A DNA stretch of 64,000 bases from Alicyclobacillus fructus. GTDB taxonomy: Bacteria > Bacillota > Bacilli > Alicyclobacillales > Alicyclobacillaceae. The position numbers and the translations under genes were made by a program. Below are positions 50,136 through 58,366 of this stretch, one piece after another. The stretch's first letter is position 1, and every line of letters starts with the position of its first letter. The stretch covers positions 1 to 64,000 of the forward strand of contig NZ_JAFMTY010000008.1 of NCBI RefSeq assembly GCF_017329605.1, given 5' to 3'. The notes below the pieces were generated by a model that was not told where the DNA came from, did not search any database, and saw only the letters and a list, made by a program, of their open reading frames with translations.

Positions 50136-51116
50136 TCACTGATGACCCAAGACCGGATGGGGCACGTAGTTCTCCTCCAGTTCGGCGATCTCGTCCGGCG
50201 TCAACCGAAGCTCCAGCGCCGCGACCGCGTCCTCCAGGTGATGAAGCTTCGTCGCCCCGATGATGGGCGCCGTGACGTACGGCTTCGACAGCACCCACGC
50301 GAGCGCGACCTGCGCCATCGGAACGCCGCGCCGCTCCGCCACCGCCTTCACGCGCTCGACAATCCGGCGATCGCTCTCCTCGGTCAGCGCGTACAGCTTC
50401 CTGCCGAACTCATCGGTCTCCGATCTCGCGGTGCGCGTATCCCAGTCCCGGGTCAAACGGCCGCGGGCGAGCGGGCTCCATGGGATGACGCCAATGCCGT
50501 CCGCCTGGCAGAGCGGCATCATCTCCCGCTCTTCCTCGCGATACAGCAGATTGTAGTAATTCTGCATCGACACAAACTTCGTCCAGCCGTGCAGTTCGGC
50601 CGCATGTTGCAGCTTCAGGAACTGCCACGCGTACATGGACGACGCGCCTATGTACCGCGCCTTTCCGGCTTTGACGACGTCGTGAAGGGCCTCCATCGTC
50701 TCCTCGATCGGCGTATTCGGATCAAACCGGTGGATCTGGTACAGATCCACGTAGTCCGTCCCCAGCCGACGCAGGCTGTTGTCGATCTCTTCGAGGATAT
50801 GCTTGCGCGAAAGTCCGCCGCCGTTCGGACCCGGCCGCATCCTGCCGTGTACCTTCGTGGCGATCACGACCTCATCGCGCCTGACAAAATCGCGAAGCGC
50901 ACGGCCGAGGATCTCCTCGCTGGCGCCCAGCGAGTACACGTTCGCCGTGTCAAAAAAGTTGATGCCGAGATCCAAGGCCTTGCGGATAAACGGCCGGGCC
51001 TCCTCTTCGCGCAGCACCCAGGGATGCGTGCCTCGCTGCGGATCGCCATAGCTCATACATCCGAGGCAGATGCGGGAGACTTCGAGCCCGGTTTTTCCCA
51101 GACGCACGTATTGCAC
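50136..51116 (-). CDS. Aldo/keto reductase (YghZ/Tas-like)
   Basis: 326 residues from GTG 51116, eight bases after AGGAG; the longer frame starts inside the ribosome site. A TIM barrel with the catalytic tetrad visible: Asp and Tyr in FFDTANVYSLGAS, Lys in VVIATKVHG and His in YQIHRFD. IPWSPLARGRL and PIIGATKLHHLED bind NADPH. It reduces aldehydes or ketones, with unknown natural substrate. It lies between signal peptidase I and prfC. Confidence 0.9.
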   Translation of the reverse strand: MQYVRLGKTGLEVSRICLGCMSYGDPQRGTHPWVLREEEARPFIRKALDLGINFFDTANVYSLGASEEILGRALRDFVRRDEVVIATKVHGRMRPGPNGGGLSRKHILEEIDNSLRRLGTDYVDLYQIHRFDPNTPIEETMEALHDVVKAGKARYIGASSMYAWQFLKLQHAAELHGWTKFVSMQNYYNLLYREEEREMMPLCQADGIGVIPWSPLARGRLTRDWDTRTARSETDEFGRKLYALTEESDRRIVERVKAVAERRGVPMAQVALAWVLSKPYVTAPIIGATKLHHLEDAVAALELRLTPDEIAELEENYVPHPVLGHQ

Positions 51117-51130
51117 GTCGCCCACTCCTC

Positions 51131-51730
51131 TCACACGTGTTGAGAGATGACGCTCATCTTGTTGAACGGATAGACCACAAATTGCGCTTCGCCGACAATC
51201 ATGGAGCGCGGCACGAACTTATGCACCCAGAGCCTGCTGTCGTCGGAGATGGGCCGGTTGTCGCCCAGCATGAAGTAGCACCCGGACGGCACCTTCCAGG
51301 TTCCGACGACCGTTCCGTTGTACTTTGAAATATCCGGATTGTTCTCAATCAACTTCTTGCCGTTGATGTACACGGCATTGGACGTCACGGTCACCGTGTC
51401 CCCCGGCAGGCCAATCACGCGCTTCACAAACAGCTCGCTCGGATTGTCCGGCCAATGAAACACGACGACTTCCCCGCGATGAATGGGACCAAGCTCCGTG
51501 GCCAACTTGTTGACAATCACGTACGCGAAGTTCCGGGAGCTCGTCGCAGGGATGGTGGGGTACATTGAAGCGGACGGCACCCGAGCGGGGCTCACCACCC
51601 ACAGCCGAAGCGCCATCGCAATGGCCACGCCGATGAGAATCGGCAAAAACAGGCCCGAAAACCAATTGCGCTTCGGCCTTTCTTCCATCGGTTGTCGCTG
51701 TTCCACACTGCCACTTCCCTGCTCTGTCAT
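51131..51730 (-). CDS. lepB: Signal peptidase I
   Basis: 199 residues of the Gram-positive SipS type: one N-terminal membrane span (FLPILIGVAIAMALRLWVV), catalytic Ser55 in VPSASMYPTI and general base Lys103 in LFVKRVIGLPGD, and the C-terminal box GDNRPISDDSR. The catalytic domain is outside the cell. It cuts signal peptides of exported proteins. It precedes the aldo/keto reductase by 14 bases. A TATAAT on the minus strand at 51772-51777 may be its -10 box. Two secreted proteins lie directly upstream. Confidence 0.95.
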   Translation of the reverse strand: MTEQGSGSVEQRQPMEERPKRNWFSGLFLPILIGVAIAMALRLWVVSPARVPSASMYPTIPATSSRNFAYVIVNKLATELGPIHRGEVVVFHWPDNPSELFVKRVIGLPGDTVTVTSNAVYINGKKLIENNPDISKYNGTVVGTWKVPSGCYFMLGDNRPISDDSRLWVHKFVPRSMIVGEAQFVVYPFNKMSVISQHV

Positions 51731-51808
51731 GTCCGAAGCTGCGCGGAAGCCCGCCTCGGCAGTCGACCAACATTATACGATATCCACATGGGCTTCACAT
51801 CGAGAACC

Positions 51809-52798
51809 TCAATCGAGCACCACGCCGTATGCGCTTCCGTCGGCGGCAATCACCGCGTCCGCGCTCTGTGAAGGCACGAAACTCGTTCCTCGCGGCGCCC
51901 GCGCGATTCGGCCCGCATCGTCCTCCAGTTCCAAGCGGCTCACCTCGTAGACGCGGCCGGCGTGATCGACCACCAGACGTGAAGCGGGAACGGGCGCGGG
52001 CAGTCTGCATATCGTCGACCACGAATGGCCGTCAAACGCGCGGACGGCGACCGCCTCGCCCGCGGCATTGAGCGCCGCGCAATAGACCGTGTTGCCAGCC
52101 CCGCGAATGAGGGCTACCCGGGATGCTGCAAGATGAAGCAGCCCGCCGCGGTAGGTCCAGAGCTCCTGATGCGCGTCGACGACGTACAACGTGAGATTGG
52201 TCGCCCCGTCGTACGCTTGGCGGATGGACAAGGTACCCAACGACTCCGCGTACATGTGTTCGTTGGTGTCGAAGTAGTACACCTCGTTCCCCTGCGATCC
52301 GGAAAAGATGACGTAGAGATCGTTCGTGTAGCCGCTCCAGGCCAAGGCACGACAGGTCATGCCGGCGGGCGGATCGAGCGATGCCACGTATCTCGGCACA
52401 TGGTTCCACACGTCGTACGTCTCGAGCACGCCGCCGCCGGTCAGGATGAGAAGCAGCCTGTCGCTCGCCCATGCCGCGGCCGAAACGCCCGAGGAAAAGG
52501 ACAAGTCGGCGATCGCCCGCCCCGTCCGCAGGTCGAAAACGCGGATCTCCCCGCTCGGCTCGAGTGCAAAGGCCGCAAGGCGGGACGGACTCGGCGCCCA
52601 CGCCCGCACACGCGTCCACTCGATGCCGCTCCCTCGTAGGGAGACGCGCGCGACCGGTTCGGGTGCCGGCTCCCGGACCACCACGGTTCGCCATTGAATC
52701 GGCGGATGCTGTGCGCGCGCCGCCGCCTGCGCTCCCCACAGCACAGCCGCCGTGCCGAAGATGAATATCCCGCAGATGCCAAGCCGTTTGAGCTTCAC
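51809..52798 (-). CDS. Exported beta-propeller-like protein of unknown function
   Basis: 329 residues with an N-terminal signal peptide or anchor (LGICGIFIFGTAAVLWGAQAA). The remainder is repeats of about 40-45 residues with a WD-like rhythm, such as AWAPSPSRLAAFAL, AAWASDRLLLILTGGGVLETYDVW and LAWSGYTNDLYVIFSGSQGNEVYYFD. No enzyme motif is visible. It lies 18 bases after a phosphodiester glycosidase-family gene and probably shares its transcript, which hints at an envelope or sporulation role. Function is not assigned. Confidence 0.75.
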   Translation of the reverse strand: MKLKRLGICGIFIFGTAAVLWGAQAAARAQHPPIQWRTVVVREPAPEPVARVSLRGSGIEWTRVRAWAPSPSRLAAFALEPSGEIRVFDLRTGRAIADLSFSSGVSAAAWASDRLLLILTGGGVLETYDVWNHVPRYVASLDPPAGMTCRALAWSGYTNDLYVIFSGSQGNEVYYFDTNEHMYAESLGTLSIRQAYDGATNLTLYVVDAHQELWTYRGGLLHLAASRVALIRGAGNTVYCAALNAAGEAVAVRAFDGHSWSTICRLPAPVPASRLVVDHAGRVYEVSRLELEDDAGRIARAPRGTSFVPSQSADAVIAADGSAYGVVLD

Positions 52799-52816
52799 AC
52801 GCCTACCTCTTTCGCG

Positions 52817-53707
52817 CTATTTGACGATCACGGCCGTCCCAATATACCGCTCGCCCAGAATGTCCGTGGGCTGATTGATCAGGCGGCCGTCGTACACAAG
52901 CGTCGCGGACGAGCCGCCGTCCAGATTCGCCGCGGTGACCGCGCCGAGTGAGATCATGAGCCGCGCGATATCGCCGAGGCTCGCGCCGATGTCGGCGGGC
53001 CCCGTGAGTTCCCGGCCGTCCGTCACCATCAGGATGACGGTGCCATCCGCCGTCTGACCGATGGCCGTCCGCGGCGCATACCCCCAGTCCCCCGCGCCCT
53101 GGATCTGATCCACGCCATGGTCGACAAGCGTCGGCCCGAACATGAGCGCTTGCGTGACGTGCATTGCCTGCAACTGGGCGAGCGTGTACGTCCCGGAGAT
53201 GAGCCGCCCCGACGCGGTCAAGCCGATGATACTCTCCGGCCCGCTCGCGCGCCTCAGCACGCGCCCGTTGCTGATGACAATGCCTTGGACGAGCCCCCCG
53301 GTCCCCTGCCAGTTGGTATCCGTGAACGACCCGCCGTTCACGCCGGCGACGGCGTGCCAGTCGTTCACAAACTGCTCGACCGTCTCACCCACTTCGCCCG
53401 GAAAACGGGTCTCGACGATCTCGACACGGCGCGGATCGCGCACCCAGAGCACGTACGCCGTGAAGTTCGGCTCGTGGATGACCGAGAGGCGGATGCCCGA
53501 TGGCGGCGACTGCGGCTTGTACAGCGGCGCGCCAAAGACGGGCGCGTCCAGGCGCGGAGCGGGACGCGCAGGGCTCGCGACGCGGACGACGCGATCCCGT
53601 TCCACGGGCTTCGGCGCGTTCCAGCGGTACACAAAGGCAGCCACAAAGCCCACAAGGGCCAAATACATGGCCACGGCGAGAACTGCAATTCGCTTCCTCG
53701 CGATCAC
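52817..53707 (-). CDS. Phosphodiester glycosidase (NAGPA/DUF2233) family protein, membrane-anchored
   Basis: 296 residues with one N-terminal hydrophobic anchor (IAVLAVAMYLALVGFVAAFVY), a Pro-rich linker and the NAGPA domain: VAGVNGGSFTDTN, GPTLVDHG, APRTAIGQTADGTVILMVTDGR, and AANLDGGSSATLVYDG at the end. In eukaryotes the family removes GlcNAc from mannose-6-phosphate diesters. Bacterial members act on cell-wall or spore polymers or are uncharacterised. It comes before a secreted propeller-like protein. Confidence 0.88.
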   Translation of the reverse strand: MIARKRIAVLAVAMYLALVGFVAAFVYRWNAPKPVERDRVVRVASPARPAPRLDAPVFGAPLYKPQSPPSGIRLSVIHEPNFTAYVLWVRDPRRVEIVETRFPGEVGETVEQFVNDWHAVAGVNGGSFTDTNWQGTGGLVQGIVISNGRVLRRASGPESIIGLTASGRLISGTYTLAQLQAMHVTQALMFGPTLVDHGVDQIQGAGDWGYAPRTAIGQTADGTVILMVTDGRELTGPADIGASLGDIARLMISLGAVTAANLDGGSSATLVYDGRLINQPTDILGERYIGTAVIVK

Positions 53708-53863
53708 GCCCGCTCATCCTTCGCTCTGCCATGCTTTGAGAGACACGGTTGGGTCATGCATCATTTCGCCAGCCAGCGAGTCAATCCCTGCCCGGCCGCA
53801 CGGCGGATCCTCGAGACGGCGAGGCGCGCGGGGCGGCCTGTCGTCACCCTCGCGCGCCAGCGC

Positions 53864-53989
53864 TCATTTCTTCTTGCCGAGCTTCACCCGCAGCTTCTCG
53901 CCCGGAATCCGCTCCTCGCGCTCCTCTGTCGGCAGCGTTTTGTTCGCGTCGTTGTGCAGCGGCTTCGACTCGTGCCTGCTGTTGGACAT
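53864..53989 (-). CDS. Small basic hydrophilic protein, 41 residues
   Basis: MSNSRHESKPLHNDANKTL opens the protein and ...EKLRVKLGKKK ends it. It is too short to be confirmed by family, but AGGAGG stands exactly seven bases before the ATG at 53989. The composition (Lys, Arg, Glu, Asn, no hydrophobic stretch) is like that of small acid-soluble or sporulation-related peptides. It is on the opposite strand to the acetamidase, separated by about 126 bases. Not recognised. Confidence 0.6.
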   Translation of the reverse strand: MSNSRHESKPLHNDANKTLPTEEREERIPGEKLRVKLGKKK

Positions 53990-54115
53990 GTTCATCCCTC
54001 CTTCGGCGTTAGTATGGCTCGCATTTGCAGAACGTCGCAGGGATGCACACCCGAATGTCAAACTCATGAGTGAAGCTTTCGCAAAAGACTCTTCGTCCTG
54101 AAGGAGGCCGTGTTG

Positions 54116-55030
54116 ATGTCCACCGCGGTGTACACGCTTGAATCGAACCACATCGTGTATTCGCTCTCGCCAGCTCACCCTCCCGCACTCGCCGTTCCGG
54201 ACGGCGCCACCGTGCGCGTCGAGACGTGTGATTGCTTCGAGAACCAAATCCAGCGCGAGGATCAGGATTTCGGCACCCTCGACTGGAACCGCATCAACCC
54301 AGCCACCGGCCCCATCTACGTGGAAGGGGCCATGCCGGGCGATCTCCTCGCGGTGCACATCCTGGACATCGAGCTCGCCAAGCGCGGCATCATGACCACC
54401 GGGCCGGGCCTCGGCGTGCTCGGCGCGCATCTTGCCCAAAACGCCATCCGCTTCGTCGAGATCGACCACGACCAGGTCGTCCTGCCCGGTGGCGTGCGCA
54501 CAGCTCTGCGGCCGATGATCGGCGTCATCGGCGTGGCTCCGGCGTCCGCCCCCGTGCCCTGCGGAACGCCGGGCGATCACGGCGGCAACATGGATTGTAC
54601 GCGCATCACCACCGGCGCCGTCCTGCTGCTCCCGGTCTCCGCGCCGGGCGCGCTGTTCGCGCTCGGCGATCTTCACGCGGCGATGGGCGACGGCGAAGTG
54701 GGCGTGTCCGGCGTCGAGATCGCGGGCCGGGTCACCGTCCGCCTGCAAACGGTGCGAGGCGCGGACTGTCCGGCGCCGATGGTCGTGTCCGCGCGCGATG
54801 TGAGTATCATCGCATCCGCGCCCACGCTCGACGAGGCGGCCGAGGCGGCGACGACGCGCGCGGCGACGTGGATCGCGAAGGCCGGCCACGTCAGCCTGGC
54901 TGACGCATGCATGCTGCTCAGCGCGGCCGGTCGGCTTCGCATCTGTCAGGTGGTCGACCCCCTAAAGACGGCGCGGATGGAAGTCGATCGCGACCTTTTG
55001 CGCCAACTGGGCATTCAGCTTCCCGTTTGA
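54116..55030 (+). CDS. Acetamidase/formamidase family protein
   Basis: 304 residues from ATG 54116, eight bases after GGAGG. The FmdA/AmdA family is recognised by VRVETCDCFENQI, NPATGPIYVEGAMPGDLLAVHILDIE, the GGNMDCTRITTGAVLLLPV metal-binding region and LGDLHAAMGDGEV. The enzymes hydrolyse formamide, acetamide and short-chain amides to ammonia and carboxylic acids with a metal centre. It is monocistronic, ending at a strong terminator. With the carboxylase and allophanate hydrolase genes nearby it points to use of small nitrogen compounds. Confidence 0.9.
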   Translation: MSTAVYTLESNHIVYSLSPAHPPALAVPDGATVRVETCDCFENQIQREDQDFGTLDWNRINPATGPIYVEGAMPGDLLAVHILDIELAKRGIMTTGPGLGVLGAHLAQNAIRFVEIDHDQVVLPGGVRTALRPMIGVIGVAPASAPVPCGTPGDHGGNMDCTRITTGAVLLLPVSAPGALFALGDLHAAMGDGEVGVSGVEIAGRVTVRLQTVRGADCPAPMVVSARDVSIIASAPTLDEAAEAATTRAATWIAKAGHVSLADACMLLSAAGRLRICQVVDPLKTARMEVDRDLLRQLGIQLPV

Positions 55031-55047
55031 CGGCTGATCGACGGCTC

Positions 55048-55081
55048 ATCGACCAGCCCGGCACAGGCCGCGCTGGTCGAT
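55048..55081 (+). terminator. Terminator after the acetamidase gene
   Basis: ATCGACCAGC and GCTGGTCGAT form a 10-bp stem, followed by TTGTCATTTTATC. Confidence 0.75.
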
Positions 55082-55106
55082 TTGTCATTTTATCTAACAT
55101 AAATAC

Positions 55107-55136
55107 TTGATACTTCTCCGTCGTTGGCCGCATAAT
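55107..55136 (+). promoter_or_regulatory. Promoter of the chemoreceptor gene
   Basis: TTGATA at 55107-55112 and CATAAT at 55131-55136 are 18 bp apart. The -10 overlaps the first ATG (55135), so translation probably begins at 55165. Confidence 0.5.
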
Positions 55137-55164
55137 GGAATCCAACATAACGTACAGGCAGGGG

Positions 55165-56553
55165 ATGGTCGCCTTGTGGACGCTGATGCGCCGACATCGA
55201 GAGGTGGAGGGCGACACGGGTGCCCCTCTCCCGCTCGTCCAGGAACTGCTTGCGGCCATCCGCGTGACGGCCGACCGACTGGACGCCACCACCGCCGCCG
55301 TCTCCCATGCCCTTCGCGAGCTCGCCTCGCTCGCGGAGCGGACCGAGTGGACGGAAACGCGCACATGCGAACGGGCGACGCTCGCCGTCGCGGAACTCGA
55401 TGCCTCCGCGTCTCATGTGCGCTCCGCACTCCAGACCTTCACCGGAGCCCAAACCTCCATGCAGCGCATATTGGGCCGCGCCCAAAGGCTGGAGTCGCGC
55501 GTGCCGGAGTTGGTGGATCGCGTCACGCAAGCCTTGCGAACCATTCGCCAACTGTCGGCCGTGATCGAGGAAAACAACCGGCGCGTGTCCGATATGCTCA
55601 CTAGCGTGGATCACATTCGCGCCGTACACGAAGCCATCCGCGAGATCAGCGAACAGACGTCGCTCATCGCGCTCAACGCGACCATCGAGGCCGCGCACGC
55701 GGGCGATCACGGCCGAGGCTTTGCCGTAATCGCGGACGAGATTCGCCGGCTCGCGGACCAGGCCAAGCAAGCGCTTCGCCACAGCTCGAGCCACTTTGCC
55801 GAGATCCGCGCCCAGGTGGACGCGCTCGCCGCCATCGGGACGGAAGCCGGGGCCGTCTCTCGGCTCGGAGACGCCGCCCTGGGCGACCTCGAACAATTCT
55901 TCTCCACGATGCGCACCGAGATCGCGGATATGGCGTCGGATGCCGGGACGACGCACGCGGAGGCTACGCATGCCTTCGGGCACCTGACCGACGCGGAGCG
56001 CGGCGTCAGGCAGGCACAGGCTTCAATGCGCGAAGCCGCGGACGATCTCGTCGCCCTGATGGCCGAAAACGCCGCCAGCCGCGAGCAGGTCGAGCGACTG
56101 AAGGAGATTTCGTCCCACCTGCAGGCCACCGCTGAGGAACTGTCGGCCGAGATCGCAGAGTTCGGAGCATTCCTGCCCAATTCAACCGCGGCGCCCGTTC
56201 AGGACGACCTGGACGACTTGAAGCGCGAGCTCCAATCCATCAGCGACGATACGCGCGATTTGGAGACCGAAGGCGAGGCGCTGAAGCAGAAGTTGCTTGA
56301 GGTCAAGCGCAGGCGCGGATTGGATGCCATTTGGGCAAATCGCGCGGATGGATCGTTCCTCTTTTCGGATCCACCAGCGGGCCTCGTGAACGCGTCGCAA
56401 AGGCCCTGGTTCCGCGCGGCGCTCGCGGGCCACCCGTCCATATCCGAGCCGTACATCTCCGCCCAGAGCCGCAGGCGATGCATCACGGTCAGCGTGCCCA
56501 TCGTGCATGACCAAAAAGTGGTTGGATGCATCGGGGCGGATGTGTATATTTAG
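55165..56553 (+). CDS. Soluble methyl-accepting chemotaxis protein with C-terminal Cache-like segment
   Basis: About 462 residues with no transmembrane segment. It is a long coiled coil whose tip is the conserved signalling hairpin (IREISEQTSLIALNATIEAA followed by HAGDHGRGFAVIADEIRRLA), which contacts CheA and CheW. The other arm is degenerate. The last 80 residues (LDAIWANRADGSFLFSDPP, WFRAALAGHPSISEPYIS, VSVPIVHDQKVVGCIGADV) resemble the second half of a Cache sensor, a domain usually extracellular and N-terminal. Here it would be intracellular. Start 55165 is chosen because an upstream ATG lies in the promoter. Ligand unknown. Confidence 0.85.
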   Translation: MVALWTLMRRHREVEGDTGAPLPLVQELLAAIRVTADRLDATTAAVSHALRELASLAERTEWTETRTCERATLAVAELDASASHVRSALQTFTGAQTSMQRILGRAQRLESRVPELVDRVTQALRTIRQLSAVIEENNRRVSDMLTSVDHIRAVHEAIREISEQTSLIALNATIEAAHAGDHGRGFAVIADEIRRLADQAKQALRHSSSHFAEIRAQVDALAAIGTEAGAVSRLGDAALGDLEQFFSTMRTEIADMASDAGTTHAEATHAFGHLTDAERGVRQAQASMREAADDLVALMAENAASREQVERLKEISSHLQATAEELSAEIAEFGAFLPNSTAAPVQDDLDDLKRELQSISDDTRDLETEGEALKQKLLEVKRRRGLDAIWANRADGSFLFSDPPAGLVNASQRPWFRAALAGHPSISEPYISAQSRRRCITVSVPIVHDQKVVGCIGADVYI

Positions 56554-56594
56554 AGAAGGGAGAGCGATCCAGCGGTCAAGGTGGTGCGAAGAGA

Positions 56595-57878
56595 TTGCTG
56601 CATTTCGACAGGCGCCTGCTGCGCGAGCGAAACCTGTGGATTTTGGTGTTGGGATCTCTGTTTTCCGTCGGCGGCGATAACGCCTATTTCACGATCCTGA
56701 GCTGGTACACGCTGACCATCACCGGATCGCAGCTCGCGCTGGGCACCACCATGACCCTTGCTTCCGTTCCGCGCGTCATCTTCATGTTGGTCGGCGGCGC
56801 TATCGCGGATCGGGTCAGCCGCAAATGGATCATGGGCCTTTCCCTCGCCGCTCGGGCCGCGGTGCTGGTGGCCTTCGCCGCTCGCATCGCCCTTGTCGGT
56901 CCGCGAGCCCCGCTCTGGGCCATCGACCTGATGGCGGTTTTATTCGGCGTGATCGACTCGTTTTATTATCCCGCCACGTCGTCCATCGTGCAGACGGCCG
57001 TGTCCGAGGAACACGTGGCTCAAGCATCCAGCATCGTGCAGACCGTGCAGCAGGCGAGTACGGTCGTTGGGCCGATTCTTGCGGCCGTCCTCCTGGCGCA
57101 GCGCGACTATCGGCTGATGTTCATTGTCGTCGCTTTTGTGTTTGCTGTTGCCGCGGTGACCATCTTCTGGCTTCGCCTCCGCGTGCATGCGGGCCTCGAC
57201 GCGCAGGTTGAGGGCGTATCCGCAGTGCTGAAGGATATTGCGGACGGCCTCCGGTTCGTGGCGAGCATACGCCTTCTCCTCATCGTCATGTGCCTCAGCC
57301 TCGTCGTCAATCTGTTCTGCATCGGCCCCTTGAGCATTGGCGTGCCTGTGATGATCCGCAGCCGGGGATGGAGCGGCGCCGTGCTCGGTGAGTACCAGTC
57401 GGCGCTCGGCATCGGCTCGATCGTCGGAGGCGTGATCGTCGCGCTCCTCAAGGGATTTCAGGGCAAGCTCATCTGGATCGGCATGTGCGGGGCGCTCATG
57501 GGCCTTGGCATGGCCACCGTCGGATACTGGCAGGCGCCTGCCGCAGGCATGGCGGCCCTCGGCCTGGTGGGCATTCTCATGAGCATTGTCAATATCCCGT
57601 TCCTCGCCTTCCTGCAAAGTACCATTCCCGAGGAAAAACTCGGGCGAGTGATGTCGGTTCTTATGCTGGTGAGCGTCGGCTTCACGCCCATCAGCTATGC
57701 CCTGTCCTCGTGGATTTTGCAACAAGGCGTCGCGCCCGAATTGCTCTTGTTGGCCTGCGGCGTCGGGGTGGCCGCCGCCTTCGCCGCCCTATACGCAACC
57801 CCGGATTACCGGCACATTGAGACGCACCCCCTCTTGGCCAAGCAACATCCCCTTCGCGTGAAGCGCCCGGCCAAATGA
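56595..57878 (+). CDS. MFS exporter (EntS/MFS_3 type)
   Basis: About 427 residues, 12 transmembrane segments. GDNAYFTILSWYTLTITGSQLALG in the first helices, GGAIADRVSRKWIMG in loop 2-3 and the PATSSIVQTAVSEEHVAQAS segment place it in the MFS_3 group of drug and siderophore exporters. The likely start is TTG at 56595, after AAGGTGG; no ATG is available between it and the chemoreceptor stop. It is 42 bases after the chemoreceptor, so the two may be co-transcribed. The cargo is unknown. Confidence 0.85.
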   Translation: MLHFDRRLLRERNLWILVLGSLFSVGGDNAYFTILSWYTLTITGSQLALGTTMTLASVPRVIFMLVGGAIADRVSRKWIMGLSLAARAAVLVAFAARIALVGPRAPLWAIDLMAVLFGVIDSFYYPATSSIVQTAVSEEHVAQASSIVQTVQQASTVVGPILAAVLLAQRDYRLMFIVVAFVFAVAAVTIFWLRLRVHAGLDAQVEGVSAVLKDIADGLRFVASIRLLLIVMCLSLVVNLFCIGPLSIGVPVMIRSRGWSGAVLGEYQSALGIGSIVGGVIVALLKGFQGKLIWIGMCGALMGLGMATVGYWQAPAAGMAALGLVGILMSIVNIPFLAFLQSTIPEEKLGRVMSVLMLVSVGFTPISYALSSWILQQGVAPELLLLACGVGVAAAFAALYATPDYRHIETHPLLAKQHPLRVKRPAK

Positions 57879-57880
57879 AA

Positions 57881-57908
57881 CAACCGTGAAGCCGGAGCCT
57901 CACGGTTG
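57881..57908. terminator. Bidirectional terminator between MFS gene and small helical gene
   Basis: CAACCGTGA and TCACGGTTG form a 9-bp stem with a loop of about 10 bases, followed by TTGGGCCTTT on the plus strand. It also covers the stop codon of the minus-strand gene. Confidence 0.75.
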
Positions 57909-58166
57909 TTGGGCCTTTGCGTCGCGCAAGTCCGCTTGCACATCGGCGAGCTGCTCGTCGAGCCTCGCGACGGCCTGGGGATTCGACGATCCCGCTGCGC
58001 CCTGCACGGCGTGTTCCGCTTGAACCAATGCCCGCTCCGCAGCCGCAAGCGTGGCGTCATGCGTGTGAGACAGCGCCTGTTTGACGGCCCGCTCCGCCTG
58101 CGCCAAAGCATTGGAAGCCTCCGTCACCGGCGTCTGCTCCTTGGTGGACTGGATGTCCTTTCTCAC
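57900..58166 (-). CDS. Small helical protein, 88 residues
   Basis: Not recognised. GTG follows a GGGGGG at the usual distance. The protein is almost pure heptad-like helix rich in Ala, Gln and Glu: ASNALAQAERAVKQALSHTHD, LAAAERALVQAEHAVQGA and VARLDEQLADVQADLRDAKAQ. The middle shows an internal duplication with the pattern A-x-A-E-R-A-V/L-x-Q-A. It has no signal or membrane segment. It could be a coiled-coil structural or spore protein; there is no evidence for function. Confidence 0.6.
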   Translation of the reverse strand: MRKDIQSTKEQTPVTEASNALAQAERAVKQALSHTHDATLAAAERALVQAEHAVQGAAGSSNPQAVARLDEQLADVQADLRDAKAQQP

Positions 58167-58335
58167 CGCCTGCTTCCCCCCTCGCTGCTTAGCATGCCCA
58201 GAATCTCCGCATCCGCGTCACCGGACCGGTGGCGAGTGAAGGATGAAAGCCAGCACAAATTGTACAGACTTCTTACAATCGTTTCACAAAAACGCAAATT
58301 GCCCTTCAAACGAAGATCTCAAGATGGATAAACCG

Positions 58336-58360
58336 GCCGGGGCAACGGAAACGCCCCGGC
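58336..58360 (-). terminator. Terminator after allophanate hydrolase
   Basis: On the minus strand GCCGGGGC and GCCCCGGC form an 8-bp stem with a nine-base loop, followed by CGGTTTATCC. Confidence 0.65.
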
Positions 58361-58366
58361 GCGTCC

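Noticed and set aside
53864-54889. 341-residue minus-strand frame over the acetamidase gene
   Set aside because: Only its last 41 codons have a ribosome site and gene-like composition; the rest is the antisense of a well-recognised amidase.
55761-55782. AAGCAAGCGCTT in the chemoreceptor gene as an operator
   Set aside because: Twelve bases match but the right arm is lost, and it is inside a coding region far from a promoter.
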